The translations under genes were made by a program, and so were the position numbers. Below are positions 20,801 to 32,800 of a DNA stretch of 64,000 nucleotides, piece after piece. Position 1 is the stretch's first letter. Each line of letters starts with the position of its first letter. The notes beneath the pieces are model-generated. The model was given only the letters and a program-made list of their open reading frames with translations. It searched no databases and was not told where the DNA came from. Source of the stretch: Apodemus sylvaticus (Eukaryota > Chordata > Mammalia > Rodentia > Muridae); assembly GCF_947179515.1 (NCBI RefSeq), contig NC_067473.1, positions 101,025,782 through 101,089,781 on the forward strand. The letters run 5' to 3'.

Positions 20801-23800
20801 CCTTGATCTTGGTGTCCTTAAAGAATCCTTAACCAGTTTTATTTAGTCATTAGCAAATATGTATGAGAGTCACAAGTAGTGGCTACTGGCTCCCCACAAA
20901 CAAGCAGTGCTCGTGATGCACATCTGTACTCCTAGCATTCTGGAGGCTGACCTAAGAGGGTCACAAGTTTGAGAGCAGCCTGAGCTATACCCAGAGACTA
21001 TCTCAACTCCTTGTACTCTCCCCACCTTGCCCATGCTCCCTCCCCAAAGTACAAAGGAAAAAAGCAATCTGATTCCAGACTCACCTTTTTGATGATTTAG
21101 GGCAAATGGCTGGAAATTTTTCGCATATTGTAAGGCTTCTCGCTGATTTGTGGTTCCACCCATTAACAAGCTAATAAAATACAGTCGGTGTAGCTTAAAT
21201 TCCAAGGAGCTGTTTTGGGCTATGAGCATTTCACGGTTTGATACTGCCCACCTAAGGCAACAGAAAAAGGTTTCAAGGGTAATCAAGGGCATGAGTACAA
21301 TGCTTTAAAAACTGGTTGACATCTATCATGAGAAAAGATGGTCTAGTTTGCCCTCTTGTGGGAGGCTGTGGTAACGTCGACCATTAGGAGATGCAACTAC
21401 AAAGGAAATCATGATGTTAAGATGATAATACTTCTTCACTAAAGTATTACGGTACAATGGTTCCAGATATCACTTAATACGCTTGGATTTGAAGAGGGCC
21501 GCACTTTGGAGTGTAAGCCTTGAGATTCACACCTAAATCACTTAGAGCCACCCCTATTCCTATTAAGGATAAGCATATTTGTAAATTAGCCAAAATTCTG
21601 AAGGGGAACCTCTTACTTTTTAAATTACACTCTCCCATTTATTATACTTTCATTCTTTACTCACATCACACCCTTCATGGGGAAGTCAGAGGACAGCCCA
21701 TGAAGTAATTTCTTTCCTTCCACCGTGGGCTAGAGGGGCACTGAACCCAGGTGAGGCTTGGTGCAAGCACCTTTACCTGCTGCACTACTTCACCACAGGC
21801 CGGGAATTTCTTATTTCTAAACCCTGCTCGGGTTTTATGCTACTCAGTTTAGCATTAAGAACCAGCAAACACAGAGGCTGTGGTTACAACTCAGTGATGG
21901 AGTGTTTGTTTACACAAATAAAAGGGTCCTGGGTTCAACCACCAGCATTGCAACAACAAAAAAACACAAAAGAAACAAAACCAGAAACCATAGATATTTC
22001 TCAAGGTTCTTGCAGTCTTTTTAAGATTGACTTTTACGTGTGTCTGTGTGTTGTGCACATTTGCATGTCAGGCACCCTCAAAGGCCAACGGAGGGCACTG
22101 GAGCCCTAGAACTGTAGTTACAGCATTGATCATCATGTGAGTGCTGGGAACGAAGGCCAGGTCTTCAGGAAGAGCAACATATGCTCACCACTTGTCCCTT
22201 GTACTTTCAGAAGAAAAGAAAGCACACATACACACATGCTATACATGACTAAAAGATTTGTATATGTATCATGTCACTGAGGGAAATAATGCTATGTTCT
22301 CAAACTCTGAAGCCATGCGTGATCAGGCAACAGCAGCACAAGGAGGGACTTTAACTGGGACTACCATGTCATAAAAATAGACGTGCACCACAGGATCAGC
22401 TGTTAAAGTCAAATTTTACAAATGTGATAAGGAAGGTTCATTTTAATAAATATTCAACTATAAAACCTATTCTTTAATTGACCTTTACTTGGACATTTTT
22501 TCAGCTAAGCCAATTCACCAAGGACCACTGGAACACGAGCCAGGTATGAATACAGAATGTGAGTCATCGAAGCTGGGGATTATTTCATGGTAGAGCGATT
22601 GCCCAGCATGCACAAGGCGGCTGGTTTGATCGCTAGCATATGGGGGAGGGAGGACAAAATAAAGGTGCAGAAAACCCCAGGAACTCTTCCTCCACTGTAC
22701 CCAATAGCACCTTCCTTACCTAATGATTTCCCGAAAGTACTCTTGTCCCCACCACTAGCTTTCTCAAGTTGCCTAACACTAATAACTGAAAGACATTTTT
22801 AAAAAATATTTATTTATTTATTATATGTAAGTACACTGTAGCTATCTTTAGACACACCAGAAGAGGGCATCAGATCTCACTACAGATGGTTGTGAGCCAC
22901 CATGTGGTTGCTGGGATTTGAACTCAGGACCTTCTGAAGAGCAGTCAGTGCTCTTAACCACTGAGCCATCTCTCTAGGCCCCCCCCTTTTTTTAAAGATT
23001 TATTTATTATATGTAAGTGAAAGACAATTTGAGTGGATGAAACAAAAACAACAAATAAAACAAAACAAATAAACAAAAAACCCAACAATGCTTTTCCAGA
23101 TCCCTGACCTGAGATTACATTCTTCTCCCAATGATTCAACCAACTTTAACGTTTAGGTTGCACACTAAGGAAATTCAATTTTTTATAAAAGTAAAGGCTT
23201 TTATCCAAAGCAGAGTAAATGTGTCAACCAAGTACACTTACCCTTTTGACTTTGTGACATGATACTGTCATATTTACAGTGCATGCTAAACAACCAAGCA
23301 AGGAGGGAAATGTGTATGTTTTGTTTTTCTGAGTCTGGCTAATCATACTTAATATTATATATTCTAAGTCCATGTATTTTCCTTCAAATTTCGTAATTCC
23401 ACTTTTCTTTAAAGCTGATAATATTCCACATTATATCTGTAACATACTTTCATGATCCATCTATTTGTTGGACTAAGTTGATTTCATTTCCTAGCTACAG
23501 ATAACCCTGCAACACAGGGTTCTTTGTGTATACACCCAAGAGTATTAAGGCAGTATTAAAACAGGCTTTAAGGAAGTTCAGGTTTTGTGTTGGAGCACTC
23601 ATAGTTCTCTTGGGACACACATAGCCAAGGGCTGGTCATCTTTTTGCTCACAGTTCAATTCAAACTAAAAGAGACAGAAGCTACTCTACCTTGGTTTTTA
23701 CTTTACACCACAGCTTCCCATAGGCTGAGGGCACAGATTAGAATTACTTTGTTGTTGCCAAAGAGCATGTAAACATCACAACCCTTTAGTCATTGCAGTC

Positions 23801-26800
23801 TCTAAGAAACCCTTTGGGACTCTCATAAACAGAACCCCAGCCCCAGGAAACGAATGGTCCATAGTGACCTAGCCAGTAGCAGCCCACACTGACACACAGC
23901 ATTCTACCTTGCTTAGCCTGTGAAGAGGCTTGGGATATTTAAGGCTCTGTACATATCATTTCCATTACCCCCAAATAATAACATGATTTCACTCACATGG
24001 TTAGCTCTCCCCTCTCCTCCCCTCTCTTAAATTTGCCACTTGGATGGGTGACTATTGTTGGTAAGAACGAAAGAAAAAATGCATCTGGCCAAGGCTCACA
24101 ACCTGCACCACTATACCTGTTTCCAGCATGTTAAAGACTACAGATACCCTTCCCTTCTAGTACTATTCCTGGGGAAGACTTCCACCACTCTTCCTATTTT
24201 TTTTCCTCTTGGGAATGACTAATAATACTCAGCCCTACAAGTACAAACTTAATGGGAAGCTAGCTATTAATAGTACAATCCGAATGTCTTTAAAATTCAA
24301 AGAATGGCAAACACCACAAAATCAAATTCAGCGAAAGAGCTAGCAAGTCCCTAACATCACTGTGGAGACAAAGACAACTAATAGTTCATTCAAAGGCATT
24401 ATCAGCTCTCTTGGTGTGAACTCAGGGTCTCACTGTACCCCCAGTGAGTACCTCCCGGCCTTTCTTCCTATCCCATCTTTGTGTCCTGCTGACCCAACCC
24501 ACAAAAGCACTCTCAACCAGGGACCATATACCAGCACGATTAACTAGGATCCAGACAGGGCAACACCAACCAAAGCAAGGAATATCCACCAAAAAAAGAT
24601 AAGACCAGATAGTTATACTAAGAAACACCTCACTGTTGCAATAGGCCTGAGAAATGCAATTTAACTGACACACAAGATAGGGGCTTCAAAATACCAAGTA
24701 TAAGTCTGTTAAAAGAAGTATGAGTAAATGCCTCAATAAAGACCATAAAAACATAAACAGTGCAATTAAACAATGAAAACATTGCAAGACATGAAAGCAG
24801 AAACAGAAAGCCAAAACTTAGATAAAATTGAAAATGAAAAATTTAGAAGGTCAAATAAAAGCCTCAGAGGTAAGCCTCACCAACAGATTATAAGACATGG
24901 AAGAGAGAATTTCAGGTCTAGAAGAGAAAGCAGAAGCAATGGATAACTCAGTCAAAGAAAATGTTAAATCCAAAAACAATCCAGGAAATCTGAGACACTA
25001 TAAAAACACCAAATCTACAAATAATAGAAATAGAAGAAGGAGAAAAACTCAAGTCAAAGGCAAATAATACAATTTTCAACAAAATCATAGAAATTTCCTT
25101 ATCTAAAGAAGGAGTTGCCCATTAAAGTATAAACACACAAAACACCAAATAGACAGGACTAGAAAATAAATTCCCCACAACATATAACACTAAACACACA
25201 GGGGGTTGAAAGATCGGGGAAGGGAAGGATGTTTAAAGCTACAATGGATAACGACCCAATCACATATACAGACAGGCCCATTAGAATATGCCTGACTTCT
25301 TAATAGAAACTCTGAAAACTGAAAGGGTCTGGATGGGTGTTCTATAAATTGAAGGACCACAGATGCCAAACTTTTATACCTAGTATAGCCATCACTCATA
25401 ACTGACAGAGAAAGAAACACATTCCACAATAAAACGAAAATCTCAATAAATCTCACGACTGAATGAAAAATGGGTCAAGAACAAAATCATGATGAAAACT
25501 TAAACATGTTTGAATCTGAATAAAAAGGAAAAGACACCAGGCAGTGGTGGTGCATGCCTTTAATATCAGCACTGGGAAGGCAGAGGCAGGCAGATCTCTG
25601 ACTGTGAGATCAGCCTAGTCTACAGGACAGCTAGGCTACACAGAAAAACCTTGTCTCAAAGAAACAAAAACAAAGCAAAAAGGAAATCACAACATACCTA
25701 AACTTATGGGACACTATAAAGACAGTTCTTGAAATGGAACTTAAATCAAGATCAAATAAACAATTTAATCAGATCTGTAACCCCTAGTGAAACAGGAGCA
25801 GTAATTAAGTCTCACCAAGAGCCCAGGGCTAGAGGTATTCAGCTCAGAATACTACCAAAACCTTCAAAGAATCAATGTCAGTACTCCTCAAACTCTTACA
25901 CAAAATGGAAATGGAACATGTACTAATTCTTTTTATAAAGCCACTCTCACCCTTATACCAAAACCACCCAAAGACCAAGTGAAAAAGAAAATTATAGCTC
26001 AATATCCCTTATGAACATAAATGCAAAAATTGTCAAATTTCTTACAAACTAAATCCACAAACACATAAAAATGGTTATCCATCATGATGAAGTTGAAATC
26101 ATCACAAAGATGCCAGGATGGGTCAACACACATAAATCAATAAACATAATCCACCATATAAACAGACTGAAAGACAAAAAAAGGTCTTTGACAAAATTCA
26201 GCATTCCTTCAGGATAAAAGTTCTGGAAGACTACAAGTACAGGGAAATACCACAACACAAGTGACTTCCAGCAGTCTCACAAATAACAATAACCTAAAAT
26301 GGGAAGAAATTTAAACTATTTCCACTAATATCAGGAGTAAGACAAGGGTGTCCTTTCCCTCCATACCTGGTCAATATAATACTTTGTCTCAGCTACAGCA
26401 ATAAGACAACTCAAGGAGATTGTGGTGATTTGAATATGGTTGGCCAGGGAGTGATACTACTTGGAGGTGGGACCTGATAGAATGCATGTGGCCTTGTTGC
26501 AGAGTGTGTCACTGTGGGGGTTGGTTTTGAGACCCTCCTCCTAGCTGTCTAAGGATGCTAGTCTTCTTCTCCTTGACTTTAGAACAAGATGGTGAACTCT
26601 CAGGATCTTCTGCATTATGCCTGCCTGGACACATCCATGCTCACTTTTTTATAATGGACTAAACCTCTTAAACTGTAAGCCAGCCCCTATTAAATAATGT
26701 CTTTTATAAGAGTTGCCTTGGTCATGGTATCTCCTCACAGCAGTAAATCCCTGCAACTTTTTTTCAAATTGTTTTTTGGTTTTTGGGGTTTTTTTTGGGG

Positions 26801-29800
26801 GGGGGGGAGGTTGGCTTTTTTGAGACAGGGTTTCTCTGTATAGTTCTGGCTGTCCTGGAACTCACCCTGTAGACCAGGCTGGCCTCGAACTCAGAAATCC
26901 GCTTGCCTCTGCCTCCCAGAGTGCTGGGATTACAGGTGTGTACCACCACCGCCCGGCTTCAAATCATATTTTTAATGATGGTTCTTAAATACTTGATCCA
27001 CTCAGAACACTTCAGCAGTGGTGCCACTACCTGACAGAAACAGCCAGGCCTCATCCTTGGCTTAAATCAGCAGAAGTGACCTAAAGGGATGCCAGGAGAA
27101 GTTCTTGGCTGTCCCTCTCTCAGCAAAGATGCAGGAGCCACAAGTGTTGTACAGCTACCTATAGCAGCTGTGCCACCAAGCTCAGCTCCTGTCCACTGAG
27201 TCCTATTTATACACTCCAAACATCACATGTCCTCCACTTGTCATGCCTCAGCACAGGTTGTGTCTATCTCACCTGACATGACTCCGTCAATCAGCTCAGA
27301 GTGCACAGAAGCAGCAAGAAACTGTAGCATATCACCAGGTTTTGTTTTTTGTTTTTTGTGTTTCTAAGGAATCCCAACAAATGCAGCTGAACTATGCAAT
27401 GTAAGGCAGACCAATACATGCGTGTTGTTAGCAAAGAATCCATCATCTGCTTGCTTTAGCCCAACACCCTTTCCTGCATCTGCTTCAGCAAAATGTTCCT
27501 TCTTGAGTCGGCCTTAGCCTTTCACATCTCCTGTGTCCACTTTAACTAAATGTTCCTTCATGTGTTTGCCCCAGCAAAATACTATCCAACCGACTTTCCA
27601 AAGAACCCTTAAGTTTTCACTTCAAAACCCTAAGACAGAAAGTTGACACCAGAAATGGGGAGTTGCTGTGATGAGCCTGACAATGCTTTTGTTTGGAGGA
27701 ATATGGATTTTGGATTTGGAAAGCAGTGGAATGCTTTAAGTGGGACTTTATGGGCCATCCTCATAGGAATATGGAAGACTGTGTTGCTGAGCGTGCTCTG
27801 AACTGTGCAAACCTGGCCCAAGAGGTTTCAGTGGAGAAGAATTTCAGTGTGTGGCCTAAAGACTGTTTTTGTGGTATTTTGGTGAACAATGTGGCTGCTT
27901 TTTTCTCTTGTCTGAAGAGTCTAGCTGAGGCTAAGGTAAAGAGATTTATATTAATTGCATTCACAGAGGAAGTATCAAAAAAGCCCAGCTCTCTGTTTTA
28001 GTCTCACGCATTCTGACCAAGCATTGCAAGTTTAAAATATACAAGCTTAAAAATACGAAGTGTATAGTTCAAGTAATGATAAAGAGGCACCAAGAAGTGA
28101 AATGGACCTGAATCCTTTGTTTAGGAGATACAGAGATTAAGGGAGTGGTGATCTCTGGACAAGATCACGCCCAGCTAAATTTACTGTTTGTGTTTGCAGT
28201 TGAACAAGAAAAAATTTGGACTTTTAATCTGGAAATAATCGCAAAAGTTAGGTACCTACTAAGGGGCCAGAGAGGATCTCCAATGGAGAGGAATAATAGA
28301 ATACAGCATTATGGGCAGATGAAGGGGAAACTAGACTAGGAACATTAAATAGGAGAGGGAAAGGGAGAAAGGATAAAAGAGAGAATTTGGGTAGGTAGGG
28401 ACAACTAACACTAAAGACCACTTGAAAAGTCCTATGTAAACGTACTATTGTAGAAACTTCCTAACATAAATGAAAGGAATCCAAATGGAGTCATCAAATA
28501 ATAAATAGGGGAGACAATGCCCCAACTAGATATTCCTACAGTTCCAGATATGGGTTACTTCTTACTGTGTTGTTGGTCAAAGGGGCTCTACTAAAACTCC
28601 CAAACATCACAGACTATTGCCAAAGTTATTGTTTATTCTTCACAACCTGATGCTAAGGCTCTATTGTAGGTATTTACTCATGTTCTCCAACACAGAGAAG
28701 TTAACTTGTGCCCTACTAGAAGCTTCACCCCTGCTAACTAGCAATCACGGCAGTAGAAGGTACTCTGCACGTTACTTGAGAAAAAAAGGTCATTAATATC
28801 AGTCATTACAAACCCCAAGTCCTACAACAGTGATCTGTAAGGTATACTGGGTGCAATAATAACATAAGTGTTATGTATGGGTGCAACCACCACTTTCTGA
28901 TTATATATAAGGCCCACTCCATGAGATGGAGCCTATATTTGATACTGCTAAAATGGTCAAGAATCAGAGTCTTACTCAGCTACAAAACAAAGCATTAAAA
29001 TGACTCCTAATAACATAGTGCTCTATTCCTAGATCACTGCCTCAACTGAACCCACATCAGAGAAATTCTTTTGGTAGCTGGGAATCTAGTTAGATTCTTT
29101 TCAGTAGCTTTCAGTAGCAAAGACATACAACTGGACAAAGTGCAGACAGTGAGGTAGAAGCCCCACATCCAGGTGTATAAAGTTAGCTGACACAAAATGA
29201 ACCCCATGGTATTTTTGTAGACTTTTTTTTTTTTTCACTTTGTTTGGGGATGGTTTTTTTGTCTTGTTGGTCATTTGCTTATTTATTTAGATTTTCCTTC
29301 TTGTGGTTTATGTTTTCTGTGTACTTGGGGTTTTTTTTGTTTGTTTTTTTTTTGTTTGTTTGTTTTTGAAGAGAGAAAAAAAGAACACAATATATAGGTA
29401 GGGAGGCTGTGAAGATCTTGTAGAAATTGGGAGAGAGAAAATATGATTAAAATATAGTATACAATTGTTTTTTCACAAATTGAGGACTGGTATTTCCAAA
29501 TAGTGAAGTCTTGGTAATTAGCTAATTCTATCACTAGAAATACTAATGGTTTCTTCATCTCAGAGATGATGTGCCTTTGATTTTTTAAAAAGACATTTTT
29601 ATTATTTTTTAAATTATACCTGTGTATGTACATCTGTACAGAATTTCAAAGAGTGTCAGATCCCCAGAACTGAAGTTACAGATGCTTGTGAGCCACTCTA
29701 TGTGTGCGCTGGGAATTGAACTTGGTACCTTTCAAAGAGCAGTGAGTGCTCTTAACTATTAAGCCTTCTCTCCAGTCTGTCCTTTTTGTTAGATGTTTAA

Positions 29801-32800
29801 CAAACCATACAGAGGGGTAAGATTAATCAATGGGCAAAGACAGTTGCCACCAGAACTAATAATCTGAAATAAACTTCCAAGGTACACATGGGGAAAAGAA
29901 CAAATTTCTGCAAGTTAGAGATACATACACATACAAAATAAAGCATTAACTAATTTTTTTCTTAAGTCCTAGTTATATATGGTAGTACGTGCCTATAATC
30001 CCAGCACTAAGGGCTAAAATCAGTATGTGCTACATAGCATTAGTGAAATTTTGTTTCAAAAAAGAGTACTGGGGGAAGAAGAGGCAAGCAGGGAGGACTG
30101 TAGAACTGCACTGTAATAGAACAGACAAGCTGGTCACTGATTCCAGCACTTGGGAAGTAGAGGTGGGATAATCACAAAGTCAAGGCTAACCTAAGCTACC
30201 TAAGACCTTATCTCCTAAGAACAGAAAATAGTAAAACAAAACATAAAACACACACATTCAACTTTACTTGAGGTTCTCAGATATATAGGCCAACTTTGTT
30301 CCAAAGCTTCTGAACCCTCAGTAGCATAGTTAGACACTGTATATTCTTTTCCTGAGGAACAGGCTTGGATCTTTCTATAGTCTTTCTTTCACCAGCAGTA
30401 AATTTTAAACAGAAAAAGTTATCACCTCAAATGTCTTTTTTTTCTTCCAGTCTCTCTATCGAATCCTTTCCTGTAACCCTGACACCTTGACACCAGGTAC
30501 CTCATACTCTTTTCTGAGACAGGAAGGCCAGATTGGTCTTAACATCCTAGGTACCAGAGGATGACCTTGAATTCCTGATCTTTTTGCCTCCATCTTCCAA
30601 GTGCTAGGATTTTAGGTGTGTGCGCCATACCCCACACTCTTTTTAATTAGTTTCTCTTTAATTGAAGTGTTCTTTCTCCATCACTTAGGTATACAGAGAA
30701 TTAGTTTTAAATGGATCACCTTTCTTTTTCTTTCTTTCTTTTTTTTTTTTTGTCTTCTCAGAATTAAGGCCAATTAATTGGGTAAATCAAACTCTAGGGG
30801 GAAAACCCAACTTGTTGGATCTTGGATGCCCTTCTTTGTGTCTCCTCGGGAGAGCTGTTCCTTCTACTATGGCTACTGAGAGCGGCCTGAAATGAAGGGC
30901 TGCACACCTGGGAGCTGTGCACTGAAGGACACGAAACAAAAATCAGAAACTATTTTTTTAAAAAAAAGTGTTTAGATGTTTTGCCTGTATGTAACCATGT
31001 GTGTATGAGTCCCAAAGAGGCCAGAAGAGGGTATCAAATCCCCTGGACAAGAGTTACAGATGGTTGTGGGTCACTGTGGTGGTTTGAATATGCTAGGCCC
31101 AGGGAGTGGCACTATTAGGAAGTATGGTCTTGTTAGAGGAGGTACGTCACTGCGGGCGTGGGCTTTAAGACCCTCATTCTAGCTGTCCTAGCTGCCTTTG
31201 GAACAAGAGGTAGAACTCTCAGCTCCCTCCTCCAGTGCCATGTCTGCCTAAAAGCTGCCATGCTTCCTACCATAATAATAATGGACTGAACCTCTTAACC
31301 TGTAAGTAAGCCACAATGTTGTCCTTTATAAGAGTTGCCATGGTCATGTCAAGAACTGAACCCCGGGTCCTCTGATAAAGCAACCAGTGAGCCCTCTAAA
31401 CCATCTTTCCAGCCTCATCCAGAAACAATTTAATCACCACATCCTCGGTTTGTAATTCAAATTTCTGACCGTCAGATGCTTTGTTCTAATCATGCATACT
31501 ATAGTCTCATATTTGACGAGGATTTTCTTAGCCATAAGATCATTAACCAAACATTATTCTATGAAAGCATAAGGGCAGTCTTACACCATCTTTCTGACTT
31601 TTCTTTGCACTCCAACCTGATTTCTAGCCTGGGGAAACTCAGGAGTCTGCCTGGTAGTGTTGATAGCCTGTCCCATTAAAACCCTTCTGCAGTATAAATC
31701 AAGGTAACATTTCTGTCTCTTAGGTGAAAAACTCTACAACCTTTACTTTTCTCTTTTCCTTCTTATACCATTTAGTTATTTTTGGTTCCTCAAGCTGTGC
31801 AGTGGAGGGTTTTGCACTAACAGAGGCAAGAAGGGATTGCTCTTGCAGGTCCCAGGAAGCCATCTTATGTTCTCAGATGGTCAGATACATATACCATCCA
31901 TAGTGAGCCTAAGACACCCCCAGAGCCACAAGGTTAAATACAATCCAGGTACAGCGTCAAATAAAATACAAGCAGCCACCTTAGAATAAAAGTTCTGTCT
32001 ATCCTAGTATAAGCAAGCAGCTCAAAAATTTCCAAATTAAATGCACTTGCTCAGGTGTGCAAGTGCACGCTCCTGCACCTACACCCACACTCACAATGTA
32101 GAACAGTCCAACCATCTGTACAAAGGAAACACACACCTTTTACAAAGACACACAGTTAAAGTGATTCAGCTCTAAACAGATCATTTATATTTTTAGTTTA
32201 TACAAAAATCATACAACACACATACATTAACATAAGAACCCTCTGTTCATCTTGGCTAGTTCTAGAAATATACAATTTTTAAAAAACTGATCAAAAATAG
32301 AAACCTCTACTCTGAACACAAAATTCAAACCCCACATGGACTATTCCCAATCATTAACACTAATTTCAATATTCCAAGTTTTAAAACACCAGCACGAAGC
32401 TGGGCGGTGGTGGCGCATGCCTGTAATCCCAGCACCCTGGAAGGCAAAGGCAGGTGGATTTCTGAGTTTGAGGCCAGCCTGGTCTACAGAGTGAGCTCCA
32501 GGACAGCCAGGGCTATACAGAGAAACCCTGTCTCAAAAAAACCAAATTTAAAACAAAAACAAAAACACCAGCACACTACTTTTGGTTATCTTGTTCTTTA
32601 CCTTCACTTTATGTTATTTACTATAAATATCCTGGTAATTGTCACACTAAAAGTTTTAGAATGAATTTAGAGACTCTGGCATGAGATAAACAAGTAACCT
32701 GGTCTGTATTTTGTGTGACACATACCGCCAGGCATGGCTGGAGCAGAAGCTGACAGTTTTTATCTGATCCACAATTGGGAACGGTGTAAGCTTTTGAAAC

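Noticed and set aside
24500..26423. A possibly active L1
   Set aside because: Interrupted by two insertions, frameshifted, lacking the catalytic end of ORF2 and a 3' end.
27693..28001. A 102-codon open frame that could be a gene
   Set aside because: It lies in repeat-like sequence after an ERV-type leader motif and has no known domain; treated as part of a broken retroelement.
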